Origin: Chloroflexi bacterium AL-N1 | GTDB taxonomy: Bacteria; Chloroflexota; Chloroflexia; Chloroflexales; Roseiflexaceae | DNA: 64,000 bases | Assembly: GCA_013122435.1 (NCBI GenBank) | Contig: WYDT01000013.1 | Span: 1-64,000, forward strand | Reading direction: 5' to 3' | Shown: piece after piece, positions 9,106 through 17,805 of the stretch | Layout: each line of letters starts with the position of its first letter | Numbering within the stretch: position 1 is the first letter of the stretch | Made by a program: the position numbers and the translations under genes | The notes under the pieces: generated by a model | What the model was told of the DNA's origin: nothing | What the model saw: only the letters and a program-made list of their open reading frames with translations | Database searches by the model: none

Positions 9106-9564
9106 TCAGATGGTGACCCGACAGCCACACAACAGATTAACATCATAGGGCATCGTATGAGTAGTAACGGCAGCGGCATGTCGCCAGTGGGTAACCTGTT
9201 CTGCTCGGAGATCAACAATCAGCACATCACGTACCCCTTGAGCAAGGTACCAGGGTGGGTTAATGCTCATATCTTTTTCTTCGTAGTTGGGGTTGATAAC
9301 CTCTATCACTGCCTCGGGAACTTGTTCCCACGACTCATCGATATCTGGTGGCTCTACGCAGAAGATCGCAATGTCTGGCCGTTTGAACGATCCATCGGAA
9401 AATTTTAATTGTACATCTGCCAGATGATAACACCCACAACTATAAGATCTATCGCTATCAGGTATTGGCTCAATCGTCGCACATACGCGGTCGATGAGCT
9501 TTTGCGCTCGTAGTGTGGGCAACAAGCGCCACGTCGATATGCCATTGGTAATTTCGAGTTTCAC
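9106..9564 (-). CDS. Uma2-family (DUF820) restriction-endonuclease-like protein
   Basis: 152 residues. The PD-(D/E)xK-like core is visible: RPDIAIFC (~residue 62), then VPEAVIEVINPNYEEKD (~residue 82), with YLAQGVRDVLIVDL near the end. In the family the Asp of RPDI and the Glu-x-Val of the next strand are the presumed metal ligands; both are present. Uma2 proteins are abundant and often multicopy in cyanobacteria and Chloroflexota, with unproven function. The start is GTG 9564. An upstream 20-codon frame (9561-9623, minus strand) ends with TGA overlapping this GTG and encodes residues (YLERIVRRAR) that could belong to an ancestral N-terminus, so a frameshift or coupled peptide is possible. 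Confidence 0.7.
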   Translation of the reverse strand: MKLEITNGISTWRLLPTLRAQKLIDRVCATIEPIPDSDRSYSCGCYHLADVQLKFSDGSFKRPDIAIFCVEPPDIDESWEQVPEAVIEVINPNYEEKDMSINPPWYLAQGVRDVLIVDLRAEQVTHWRHAAAVTTHTMPYDVNLLCGCRVTI

Positions 9565-9689
9565 CTGGCCCGTCGCACAATTCGCTCCAGATAGGCACCC
9601 ATATCCTCATCAAGATGGTTCATACCTTGCTCATCTCACATTACATAGCCCGTATTTAGGCACGAAACCACGAGATAGAGGAGTCATTA

Positions 9690-9711
9690 GCGCGGGGCTT
9701 TAATCCCGCGC
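9690..9711. repeat. GC-rich palindrome between the Uma2 and trpD genes
   Basis: GCGCGGG (9690-9696) and CCCGCGC (9705-9711) form a perfect 7-bp stem around GCTTTAAT. It lies just downstream of trpD on the minus strand and upstream of the Uma2 gene. There is no T-run, so it may be a REP-like extragenic palindrome or a weak terminator of the trp operon. Confidence 0.45.
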
Positions 9712-9743
9712 CCAACCAAAACACATACACCCCAACACTTTGA

Positions 9744-10778
9744 TTATGCACCGACTGACTGCGCTCCATTACTCGACACGATCATCTGCTCCAGCCGTGC
9801 ACGTGCCTTGCCCTCGTCCAGACTCGACCGTGCGAGTTCCAGACCTTCCTGGAGATCGCTCGCATGGTCAGCCGCCACAAGTGCCGCTGCACTATTGAGC
9901 AGCACAATATCACGCTTAGGTCCGGTCTCGCGGCCATCGAGAATCGCCTGTACAATCGCTACGTTTTCGGCCACAGTGCCACCCAGCACCGCATCCTTGG
10001 GCGCTGATGTCAACCCCAGATGCTCGGCACGTATATCGCTCATGCGTGACACACGACCATCACGGACGTCAAACACTATGTTGGGACCACTTAGCGCCAT
10101 TTCGTCCAACCCACCATCGCCATGCACGACCAAGGCATGGGCCGTATCAAGTTGCGCGAGGGCACGGGCTAGCTTCTCGGCCAGATGGGCATTCGCTACC
10201 CCCAGCACCTGGTGCCGTGCACGCGCCGGATTGGTCAATGGACCAAGGACATTAAACACCGTGCGAATACCAATCTCACGGCGTACTGGTCCAGCAAAGC
10301 GCATGGCCGGATGAAACTTTGGCGCAAACATAAAACCCATCCCAGCCTCCTGTAAACAACGTGTCACACCATCGGCATCTAACTCGATATTGACACCCAG
10401 ACCTTCCAATACATCCGCTGAACCACAGGCACTCGACATCGCCCGGTTGCCATGTTTGGCTACTGTCGCCCCCGCACCCGCCGCCACGAACGCTGCCGCC
10501 GTCGAGATGTTGAATGTCCCCGAGGCATCGCCACCTGTTCCACATGTATCAAGCACCGGCCCATCATACGCAACAGGGGTGGCCTTCTCGCGCATGACCT
10601 GAGCCATACCAGCGATCTCGGTCTCGGTTTCGCTCTTGAGGTGCAGCGCGGTGAGAAATGCTGCAATCTGTGATGGAGTTGCCACACCGATCATAATCTC
10701 TTCCATCGCGGCAACGGCCTGGTCATGTGAGAGATCATTCCCCCGCGTCAACCGAATAATATCATCACGAATAGCCAT
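9744..10778 (-). CDS. trpD: Anthranilate phosphoribosyltransferase
   Basis: 344 residues, normal TrpD length. It transfers phosphoribose from PRPP to anthranilate, the second step of tryptophan synthesis. Landmarks: DTCGTGGDASGTFNIST (PRPP-binding glycine loop, ~residue 78), KHGNRAMSSACGSADVLEALG-type motif (here SADVLEGLGV, ~residue 108), MFAPKFHPAM and RTVFNVLGPLTNPA. It is the last gene of the trp operon, 29 bases after trpG. No fused TrpG or TrpC domain. Confidence 0.96.
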   Translation of the reverse strand: MAIRDDIIRLTRGNDLSHDQAVAAMEEIMIGVATPSQIAAFLTALHLKSETETEIAGMAQVMREKATPVAYDGPVLDTCGTGGDASGTFNISTAAAFVAAGAGATVAKHGNRAMSSACGSADVLEGLGVNIELDADGVTRCLQEAGMGFMFAPKFHPAMRFAGPVRREIGIRTVFNVLGPLTNPARARHQVLGVANAHLAEKLARALAQLDTAHALVVHGDGGLDEMALSGPNIVFDVRDGRVSRMSDIRAEHLGLTSAPKDAVLGGTVAENVAIVQAILDGRETGPKRDIVLLNSAAALVAADHASDLQEGLELARSSLDEGKARARLEQMIVSSNGAQSVGA

Positions 10779-10807
10779 AATGAGAGATCTCCATGCACTG
10801 TTAGATG

Positions 10808-11377
10808 CTAATAACGAGCCGCCAGAAAATTCCGCAACAACGATTTACCAACCTCCGTCATGATCGATTCTGGATGAAACTGGACACCCTCGACGGGCAA
10901 ATCACGATGGCGCAATCCCATAATGATGCCATCCTCCGTCCACGCCGTCACCTCAAGACAGTCAGGCAGATCATCGCGCCGCACAATTAATGAGTGGTAA
11001 CGCGTCGCTGGAAAGGGCGAGGGCAGATCAGTGAAGACCCCCACTCCACTATGGTGAATTTCAGAGAGCTTGCCATGCATAACCTGCGCCGCACGCTCAA
11101 CCGTGCCGCCATACGCCGCACCAATCGACTGATGACCAAGACACACACCCAGAATGGGCATGCGTCCACCCAATTCACTGATCAGATCAACGCTAATACC
11201 GGCCTCTTTGGGTGTACACGGGCCAGGAGAAACGACGATCCTACTCGGATTAAGTGCTACAACATCCTCCACCGAAACCTCATCGTTGCGCTTAACCACC
11301 ATCTCGGCACCCAGCTCGCTCAGATACTGGTACAAATTGTACGTGAAAGAGTCATAGTTATCGAGTAGCAGAATCAT
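10808..11377 (-). CDS. trpG: Anthranilate synthase glutamine amidotransferase subunit
   Basis: 189 residues from ATG 11377 (MILLLDNYDSFTYNL), the family-standard start, with GGAGG upstream. It releases ammonia from glutamine for TrpE. The class-I amidotransferase triad is visible: nucleophile Cys in GVCLGHQ, and His/Glu in VQFHPES. The oxyanion region VVSPGPCTPKEAG is present. The start lies inside the end of trpE (20-base overlap), indicating translational coupling of the two subunits. Confidence 0.95.
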   Translation of the reverse strand: MILLLDNYDSFTYNLYQYLSELGAEMVVKRNDEVSVEDVVALNPSRIVVSPGPCTPKEAGISVDLISELGGRMPILGVCLGHQSIGAAYGGTVERAAQVMHGKLSEIHHSGVGVFTDLPSPFPATRYHSLIVRRDDLPDCLEVTAWTEDGIIMGLRHRDLPVEGVQFHPESIMTEVGKSLLRNFLAARY

Positions 11378-12914
11378 GTGGCACCTCCGCTTCACTGGTT
11401 GATCTGTCACGCCGGGCCAACTGTTCGGCTTCATCAATTGCCCGTAGCAAAGCCGCCGCCTTGTTGCAACTCTCATGGTATTCTGCCGTTGGATCGCTGT
11501 CAGCGACAACACCACCACCAGCCTGGACATAAGCTACGCCATCTTTTACCACCATGGTCCGTAGCGCGATACATGTGTCAAGGTCGCCATTAAAGCCGAC
11601 ATGCCCGACCGCCCCAGCGTAGACGCCACGTTGTTCTTGCTCAAGCTCAGCAATAATTTCCATCGCACGGATTTTGGGTGCGCCGCTCACCGTCCCTGCG
11701 GGGAAACAGGCCCGTAGTGCATCAAGTGCACTCATATCCTCGCGCAACTGGCCGGAAACGTGGCTCACCAGATGCATCACGTGGCTAAAGTGCTCCACAA
11801 ACATAAATTCAGGGACACGCACCGTACCAGGCTTTGAGACACGCCCAATATCATTGCGCCCCAGATCGACCAGCATCAGATGCTCGGCACGCTCTTTTTC
11901 ATCAGACAAGAGTTCGTGCGCGAGTCCCATATCCTGCTCGCTTGTCTGGCCACGTGGACGTGTTCCAGCGATGGGATGTGTCAGGACCGCACCTTCATCG
12001 ACACGCACCAGCAACTCTGGTGATGCGCCAACCAGATCTCCCTCGGGCATGTGCAGATAGAACATATACGGCGATGGATTGATCGTTCGTAACGCGCGAT
12101 AGATCGCAAACGAGTCGACGGACACAGGTCGGCTAAAGCGCTGTGATGGCACCACCTGAAAAATATCGCCCGCCATAATGTACTCCTTAGCCTTTAACAC
12201 ACATGCCTCGTACTCCGCCTGTGTCATATTTGAGCCAGGCTGTTGCTCAGTCGAAAAGGGCGCCTGTGTGTCGACTGCCCCTCGCCTGAGGCCGAGTTTC
12301 TGATCGTCAATGCCGGTAGACAAACGAGCCACCAGCTCATCTATCTGTCGGACAGCACGACCATACTCTGCCTCAAGATTATCAGCATCAAGATGCACAT
12401 GACTGATAATCTTCATCTTGTGCTTCAGATGGTCAAACGCAATCAACGTGTCGACAAACTGCCAGATCCCCTGAGGCATGTCATAGCCTTGTGCGTCGGG
12501 GCGTGGTAAGCGCTCAAAACACCCGACCGTCTCGTAGCTTTGATAGCCCACCGCGCCACCAACAAAGAGTGGCAGATCCGGCAAACGTACCGGGCGATAA
12601 TCGTGCAGGTACGAGCCCAGCATAACCAGCGGATCGGTATACAGCAGCGTCTGTTTGTACCCGCCCTGGTAGGCAGATGCGACTCCATCCACAAACCGCA
12701 ATGTCATATAGGGTTCAGTGCCAATAAACGAATAGCGCGCCAGATGTTTTCCGCCCTCAACCGACTCAAGCAGAAAGCTGTGCGACCCACGTGCGACCTT
12801 GAGAAAGACCGACACAGGTGTCTCCAGATCGGCCAGAATCTCAGCATAGATCGGACATAGGTTTCCCTGATCGCGTAACTTGTAAACTTCGTCCAGTGAT
12901 GGTTTGATATGCAT
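11358..12914 (-). CDS. trpE: Anthranilate synthase component I
   Basis: 518 residues, full length. It converts chorismate to anthranilate using ammonia from TrpG. The chorismate-binding domain shows IAGTRPRG, HLMLVDLGRNDIGRVS, HVMHLVSHV and FPAGTVSGAPKIRAMEII. The N-terminal feedback motif LLES (SFLLESVEGG, ~residue 48) is intact, so tryptophan inhibition is expected. The ~25 C-terminal residues beyond the core are charged and probably disordered; the trpG start is embedded there. It is the fourth gene of the T-box-controlled operon. Confidence 0.96.
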   Translation of the reverse strand: MHIKPSLDEVYKLRDQGNLCPIYAEILADLETPVSVFLKVARGSHSFLLESVEGGKHLARYSFIGTEPYMTLRFVDGVASAYQGGYKQTLLYTDPLVMLGSYLHDYRPVRLPDLPLFVGGAVGYQSYETVGCFERLPRPDAQGYDMPQGIWQFVDTLIAFDHLKHKMKIISHVHLDADNLEAEYGRAVRQIDELVARLSTGIDDQKLGLRRGAVDTQAPFSTEQQPGSNMTQAEYEACVLKAKEYIMAGDIFQVVPSQRFSRPVSVDSFAIYRALRTINPSPYMFYLHMPEGDLVGASPELLVRVDEGAVLTHPIAGTRPRGQTSEQDMGLAHELLSDEKERAEHLMLVDLGRNDIGRVSKPGTVRVPEFMFVEHFSHVMHLVSHVSGQLREDMSALDALRACFPAGTVSGAPKIRAMEIIAELEQEQRGVYAGAVGHVGFNGDLDTCIALRTMVVKDGVAYVQAGGGVVADSDPTAEYHESCNKAAALLRAIDEAEQLARRDRSTSEAEVPHDSATR

Positions 12915-12978
12915 AGCATGCTTCCTTGCGTTAACACAGAACAGCGTTGTGTGTTAGATACGATGCTCTATGAATGCA

Positions 12979-13992
12979 TCATTGCTGCGATATAAAACGC
13001 AACCCCATCGCGTCTTTCATCATCCGTAACGTTTCGGCTGCCTCCCGCTGTCCACGTTCACTTCCAGCAATCAAGATCTCCTCAACCACCCGTGAGGTGC
13101 GTTCAAACATGGCACGCCGCTCACGAATAGGTTCAAGGAAAGCATTGATAGCCGCTGCCAGTTTTTTCTTCACCTCCACATCACCAACCTTGCCCTGAAG
13201 ATAGCGCTCCTTGAGATCATTCACTTCATCCACATTCGGGTTAAACGCATCGTGATATATAAAGACCGGATTTCCCTCGACACGACCAGGAATGTCGGCA
13301 CGCACGCGGTTGGGATCGGTGTACATGCCCCGTACCTTTTGCTCAACCGTTTTGGGGTCATCCGAAAGATAAATGGCATTATCGAGACTCTTGCTCATCT
13401 TCGCCTGACCATCTGTACCCACCAGTGTTGGCACCTCTCCAATAAGCGTGTCTGGCTCCGGCAAAACCTCGCCATAGAGATGATTGAAGCGTCGCGCCAC
13501 CTCGCGTGTGACTTCCAGATGCGATGCCTGGTCTTTCCCGACCGGCACCAGATTGGCACGCACACAGAGAATGTCAGCCGCCTGCAAAACCGGATAACTC
13601 AACAAACCCACCGAAGGCTGCTCAATCTCTAAATCCTGCATCACCTCCTTCAATGTCGGTACCCGCTGGAGCCGTGGCACGGTTACCAGCATGGAAAAGA
13701 TAAGCTGGATTTCAGCAATAGCCGGCACTAATGATTGAAGCATATAGGTTGAACGATCAGGATCAATCCCGACACTCAAATTATCCAGCACCACCTCGCG
13801 AATATTCTCACCCGTTTGTTGCAATCGTTCCAGCTCCGTACGGGTCGTGAGCATATGCAGATCGGCCACCAGAAAGAAGCAATCGTACTCATCCTGCAGC
13901 TTTACTCGATTAGCGAGTGTGCCAACAAAATTGCCCAGATGAAGCTTTCCTGTAGGACGATCTCCGGTCAAAATCCGCAATTTTTCACTCAT
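12979..13992 (-). CDS. trpS: Tryptophan--tRNA ligase
   Basis: 337 residues, standard TrpRS size. The class-I signatures are present: GKLHLGNFVG (HIGH equivalent, residues ~16-25) and KMSKSLDN (KMSKS, ~residue 198). It charges tRNA-Trp in the cytoplasm. Its place inside the tryptophan operon puts it under the same tRNA-Trp-sensing T-box, so synthetase and biosynthetic enzymes should rise together when Trp-tRNA is uncharged. 64 bases from trpE and 53 from the isomerase-like gene. Confidence 0.96.
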   Translation of the reverse strand: MSEKLRILTGDRPTGKLHLGNFVGTLANRVKLQDEYDCFFLVADLHMLTTRTELERLQQTGENIREVVLDNLSVGIDPDRSTYMLQSLVPAIAEIQLIFSMLVTVPRLQRVPTLKEVMQDLEIEQPSVGLLSYPVLQAADILCVRANLVPVGKDQASHLEVTREVARRFNHLYGEVLPEPDTLIGEVPTLVGTDGQAKMSKSLDNAIYLSDDPKTVEQKVRGMYTDPNRVRADIPGRVEGNPVFIYHDAFNPNVDEVNDLKERYLQGKVGDVEVKKKLAAAINAFLEPIRERRAMFERTSRVVEEILIAGSERGQREAAETLRMMKDAMGLRFISQQ

Positions 13993-14045
13993 TGTACAGG
14001 TCTCCTCATACTATTTATTATGTCAACTATTTATTGCATCACACT

Positions 14046-14819
14046 CTATTTATCAGCCCACCACTCACGGAGTTTTTCAGCACTGTGTAGCAACCAATCC
14101 CGATCCTGTACAAAAACCTCAAGAGTGATGGTGCCATCATAGCCACTTTTTTTGAGTAAATGAATTACCTTTGGCCAGTCAATACTTCCTGCACCAAGTG
14201 GCATATGATCGTCACTTCGACCGCGATTGTCAGACACATGCACATGGCACAGACGTTGATTGAACGCTTTGAGCAAGACTTCCAGGCGATCTCCACCTAC
14301 ATTCGCATGGCCGACATCAAGATGAAAACCCAGCCGTGCATCGGCATTGAGAATCTTGCGAATATCATCAACATGCAAACCAGACTCGGGTGGGTGTTCG
14401 ACCATGATACGAATGCCATGTGGTTCGGCAAGCTCAGCCAGTTCAGCGAAACTCTTGCCATTGAGTGCCAACATATTGGCATACCCAAACGAGCCCACAC
14501 CCCTGACGATATGCACATTTACCAGCTTCACACCCAGATCGGCAAAAATGGGCAACGCAGCGGCGACTTCCTCCACCGCTGCCCGCCGCACCCGCCCCAC
14601 TGGCGAGGCAAACGGCAAAAACCAGGCTGTGTGACCAACCACCTGCATATGCGCCTCATTGAGCACCTGCTTCAATGCCACCACATCGATCTGCTCAAGG
14701 GCAGCCGCTGGCCCTTCAATCGTCAGATCGAGAAAATCGAAGCCGTGCTCCGCCGCCCAACGTGCTTCTTCCACCACATCTTTGCGCGGATCGTTCATCA
14801 TGCCAATTAACAAAATCAC
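14046..14819 (-). CDS. Sugar phosphate isomerase/epimerase-like TIM-barrel protein
   Basis: 257 residues of the xylose-isomerase-like AP_endonuc_2 fold. The pattern of metal ligands is visible: EHGFDFLDLTIEGP near the N-terminus, VNVHIVRG (~residue 100), IMVEHPPE (~residue 138), LGFHLDVGHANVGG (~residue 168), CHVHVSDNRG (~residue 196), and a C-terminal TITLEVF. Substrate unknown. It lies between trpB2 and trpS in the T-box operon, which is unusual because no tryptophan step needs such an enzyme. TrpF (phosphoribosylanthranilate isomerase) is a different TIM-barrel family and is not what is seen here. Confidence 0.75.
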   Translation of the reverse strand: MILLIGMMNDPRKDVVEEARWAAEHGFDFLDLTIEGPAAALEQIDVVALKQVLNEAHMQVVGHTAWFLPFASPVGRVRRAAVEEVAAALPIFADLGVKLVNVHIVRGVGSFGYANMLALNGKSFAELAELAEPHGIRIMVEHPPESGLHVDDIRKILNADARLGFHLDVGHANVGGDRLEVLLKAFNQRLCHVHVSDNRGRSDDHMPLGAGSIDWPKVIHLLKKSGYDGTITLEVFVQDRDWLLHSAEKLREWWADK

Positions 14820-14860
14820 CCCTCACTTTCTCATCAGTATCATTGTTTTATAGATCATTA

Positions 14861-16219
14861 TCACTCAACGCTCGGCAATCCGGCCAATGCCATGGCAATC
14901 TCTTCCGCCGGATACTCGTAGTTTTGGAGTGTTCCAGCAAAATAATCGGTGTAGGCTTGCATATCGAAATGGCCATGACCACACAGATTGAACAGAATCG
15001 TGCGGCTCACCCCTTCTTCTTTGCAGCGTAGCGCCTCATTGATCGCACCAGCCACCGCGTGATTGGCCTCCGGAGCTGGCAGGATGCCCTCGCAGCGCGC
15101 AAACTCTACTCCTGCGCCAAACGCATCGAGTTGCTGAATTGACGCTGCTTCGATTTGCTCTAATTCTAACAAATGACTGACGAGCGGAGCCATGCCGTGG
15201 TAACGCAACCCACCAGAGTGGAAACCAGGGGGGACAAACGTGTTGCCCAGCGTATGCATCTTTACAAGCGGCGTAAGATGCGCTGTGTCACCAAAATCAT
15301 AGGCATATTTGCCACGAGTCAGGCTAGGGCATGCGGCGGGTTCCACAGCCAGCACACGCACATCCTGCTCACCACGCAGTTTGGCCCCAATGAAGGGAAA
15401 GGCAATCCCCGCAAAGTTCGAGCCGCCACCAGTACATCCGACGATAATATCCGGGTAATCACCAGCCATCTCGAGTTGGGTCATCGTTTCTTGTCCAATG
15501 ATCGTCTGGTGCAGCAGTACATGATTGAGGACACTCCCCAGCGCGTACCGAGTATCGACGTCCTGTGCCGCGATCTCCACCGCTTCACTGATCGCGATGC
15601 CCAGGCTGCCGCGAGAGTCGGGACTCTCGGCCAGAATCGCTCGCCCCGCGTGGGTCTCCTCACTTGGACTGGCCACCACCCGCGCGCCATAGGTCTCTAT
15701 CAGCGCACGGCGATAGGGCTTTTGATCGTAACTCACCCGCACCATATACACATCACACTGTATAGCAAAGAGAGCACACGCCATTGCCAGCGACGAACCC
15801 CACTGACCAGCACCCGTCTCGGTAGCTAGACGCTTGACACCCTCTTGTTTGTTATAATATGCTTGCGGAATCGCTGTGTTCGGTTTGTGCGAGCCTGCCG
15901 GACTCACTCCCTCGTATTTATAGTAGATTTTCGCAGGTGTATCCAGCGCTTGCTCTAAACGTCGTGCACGAAACAGCGGGGTTGGGCGCCATTGCCGATA
16001 GATTGTCTGGACTTCCTCAGGGATATCGATCATGCGTTCCTGAGATACCTCCTGCATAATCAGTGCCATCGGGAACAGCGGAGCAAGATCCTGCGGGCCA
16101 ATCGGCTGACCGGTCCCTGGGTGTAGCGTTGTCGGTAGCGGCGTTGGCAGATCGGCCTGAATGTTATACCAGGCGGTTGGCATGCGGGTTTCGTCGAGCA
16201 CATACTTAATTGTTTCCAT
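14861..16219 (-). CDS. trpB: Tryptophan synthase beta chain, TrpB2 type
   Basis: 452 residues, longer than TrpB1 (~400), with the TrpB2 N-terminal extension (PTAWYNIQADLPTPLPTTLHPGTG). PLP lysine is K112 in AGSHKPNTA. GCTGGGSNFAG (phosphate loop) and ETGAGQWGSSLA are present. It condenses indole with serine to tryptophan. TrpB2 enzymes lack the usual interface with TrpA and are thought to work alone or with a divergent partner; no trpA, trpC or trpF is in this window. First gene after the T-box leader, with GGAGG upstream of ATG 16219. Confidence 0.92.
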   Translation of the reverse strand: METIKYVLDETRMPTAWYNIQADLPTPLPTTLHPGTGQPIGPQDLAPLFPMALIMQEVSQERMIDIPEEVQTIYRQWRPTPLFRARRLEQALDTPAKIYYKYEGVSPAGSHKPNTAIPQAYYNKQEGVKRLATETGAGQWGSSLAMACALFAIQCDVYMVRVSYDQKPYRRALIETYGARVVASPSEETHAGRAILAESPDSRGSLGIAISEAVEIAAQDVDTRYALGSVLNHVLLHQTIIGQETMTQLEMAGDYPDIIVGCTGGGSNFAGIAFPFIGAKLRGEQDVRVLAVEPAACPSLTRGKYAYDFGDTAHLTPLVKMHTLGNTFVPPGFHSGGLRYHGMAPLVSHLLELEQIEAASIQQLDAFGAGVEFARCEGILPAPEANHAVAGAINEALRCKEEGVSRTILFNLCGHGHFDMQAYTDYFAGTLQNYEYPAEEIAMALAGLPSVE

Positions 16220-16273
16220 AACACACCTCCAGACAGATTTCGTAACGTCCTGTCACCACATAAAACAACCAAC

Positions 16274-16307
16274 AAAAAAACCTCCGTCCCAATAGAGGGA
16301 CGAGAGG
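16274..16307 (-). terminator. Rho-independent terminator of the T-box leader
   Basis: Minus strand: CCTCTCGTCCC / GGGACGGAGG stem with a short TCTATT loop, then TTTTTTT (16280-16274). Its 5' arm lies just after the T-box sequence, so antiterminator and terminator compete. Confidence 0.9.
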
Positions 16308-16590
16308 TGTAAAAAGCTCTCGCGGTGCCACCCTTATTCATTGGTGCTTACACACACAACGCGCTCAACAGGTACACAATACATACAAGCATCTGAATAC
16401 CCTGCGCCCAGATAACGGTGGCGTCTCCGACGGCTACTACTGAGCAACTACCCTGTTACTGTTTGCTCCGCAACTTCCAGGCCCATTCCATATCTGCCTT
16501 TGCACTAGCTTCGCAGCATACCACTAGTTCTCTGAGCAACGCATAGATATGTACTCTTCCTGTTCATAGTTGTTATCAATTTCATATTTC
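16274..16590 (-). promoter_or_regulatory. Tryptophan-specific T-box riboswitch leader
   Basis: Read on the minus strand. The conserved T-box AGGGTGGCACCGCG lies at 16334-16321, followed by a terminator hairpin (16307-16281) and seven T. Upstream is a Stem I: CATATCT pairs with AGATATG, flanked by AGTA on the 5' side and GAA on the 3' side, the loop-E motif. Directly after GAA is the trinucleotide TGG (16485-16483) in the specifier position, the Trp codon. By the known mechanism, uncharged tRNA-Trp pairs with the specifier and the T-box, stabilises the antiterminator and lets transcription enter trpB2. Confidence 0.93.
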
Positions 16591-16595
16591 GCCAG

Positions 16596-16624
16596 AGTAT
16601 ACCAGTCGGCTCAATGATTGTCAA
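16596..16624 (-). promoter_or_regulatory. Promoter of the trp operon
   Basis: Minus strand TTGACA (16624-16619), 17-base spacer, TATACT (16601-16596): near-consensus sigma-70-type. The -35 overlaps the stop codon of the upstream methyltransferase gene, and transcription would start about 16589, exactly at the T-box leader. Confidence 0.85.
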
Positions 16625-17802
16625 CGAGCCATCAACACACGATACTGGCCATTCTCAGCAATACAATACACTTTTTCGAATGTAGAGCGCATTAATTCTT
16701 CATACCGAATAAAGACGTTTGATACGACGAGTAAGGTGCCGTCTGGCTCTAAAACGCGCCGAGAATCAGTAATAAACGCGTGGGCTATATCATAATCAAT
16801 CGACTTCCCAACATGAAATGGTGGATTGGATACCACCACATCATATTGCTCATGGATCATCTGCAACCCATCACTAAGCAATGCGCGTGTGTTTGCACAG
16901 CCGTTGCGACGGATGTTTTCACGTGCAGCAGCAATAGACAGGGTATTCACATCCAACAGATCGACCTGCATGGCACCACGACGCTCTGCAACCAGACCAA
17001 TAATCCCATAGCCACATCCGACATCGAGCACACGCGCATGCGGGGGGATGCTCAGATGTTGGAGGAGCAACTGGGTACCTTCATCGACCTTATCATAGGC
17101 AAATATCCCCGGCACACTACTCAACTGAAAAGTCGCACGCTCAACCTGTGCCGTAAATTCGTGCCAGGTTCCAGGGGCAATACCCGGCTCCATCGACCAG
17201 TCCGGCAGGGCTTCGTTGTGCGATTGTCTGGTCGCAGAGGCGCTCCGATTACGCTTTTTGTAACCCAGCGTGACCGCATTTCCAAACAATGCCTGCATGT
17301 CATTGATGGCTGGCTGAATGCCTTCATCACCCGGCCCAGCCAGATACAGCAATCCACCAGGTCGCAATGCAGTAAAGGCCTCGACAAGCCAGCGCCGGGC
17401 CAGTTTACGCCCCTTGGGAAGCTCAATAACTACAACATCAAATGCTGCGGTTTGTTCAGGTAATACACTGATGTCAGCATGGACCCGTGCATTACGGACC
17501 TCGTTGGTTTGCAGGGTTTGTTCGGCCATCATCAGGGCGATGCCGTTCAGGTCGCTCAACCATACAATGCCCTGTGGAACCTGACGCGCCAGAGCAACAC
17601 CCAAAGCCCCATGACTACATCCTAACAACAGCACCTTGGCGTCAGACGAGAGGACCATATTACGGGCCAGTAATTGCATTGCTGGTGAGACATGCTCCCA
17701 GTTGGGCAACCCCGGTTTGGAAACAAAACGCATCGTTTCACCAGCAAGCGATGCTTCAAACGAGGTCGTACGATAATATGGATGCTGTATAGCTGCTGAC
17801 AC
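16621..17802 (-). CDS. RsmC/RlmG-like class I SAM-dependent methyltransferase
   Basis: 393 residues with two methyltransferase folds in tandem, like RsmC and RlmG. The N-terminal fold is degenerate (VLLLGCSHGALGVALA, ~residue 57). The C-terminal fold is active-looking: VLDVGCGYGIIGL (SAM motif I, ~residue 240) and NPPFHVGKS at 326-334, the NPPF motif of base N-methyltransferases. It probably methylates a guanine in rRNA; 16S (RsmC) versus 23S (RlmG) cannot be decided. The start is GTG 17802, 3 bases after the stop of the upstream kinase-like gene, so the pair is co-transcribed. Its stop overlaps the trp promoter. Confidence 0.82.
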   Translation of the reverse strand: MSAAIQHPYYRTTSFEASLAGETMRFVSKPGLPNWEHVSPAMQLLARNMVLSSDAKVLLLGCSHGALGVALARQVPQGIVWLSDLNGIALMMAEQTLQTNEVRNARVHADISVLPEQTAAFDVVVIELPKGRKLARRWLVEAFTALRPGGLLYLAGPGDEGIQPAINDMQALFGNAVTLGYKKRNRSASATRQSHNEALPDWSMEPGIAPGTWHEFTAQVERATFQLSSVPGIFAYDKVDEGTQLLLQHLSIPPHARVLDVGCGYGIIGLVAERRGAMQVDLLDVNTLSIAAARENIRRNGCANTRALLSDGLQMIHEQYDVVVSNPPFHVGKSIDYDIAHAFITDSRRVLEPDGTLLVVSNVFIRYEELMRSTFEKVYCIAENGQYRVLMAR

Positions 17803-17805
17803 GCA

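Noticed and set aside
9808..10863. Rightward open frames across trpD and trpG
   Set aside because: They are antisense to genes with full catalytic motifs and intact operon spacing.
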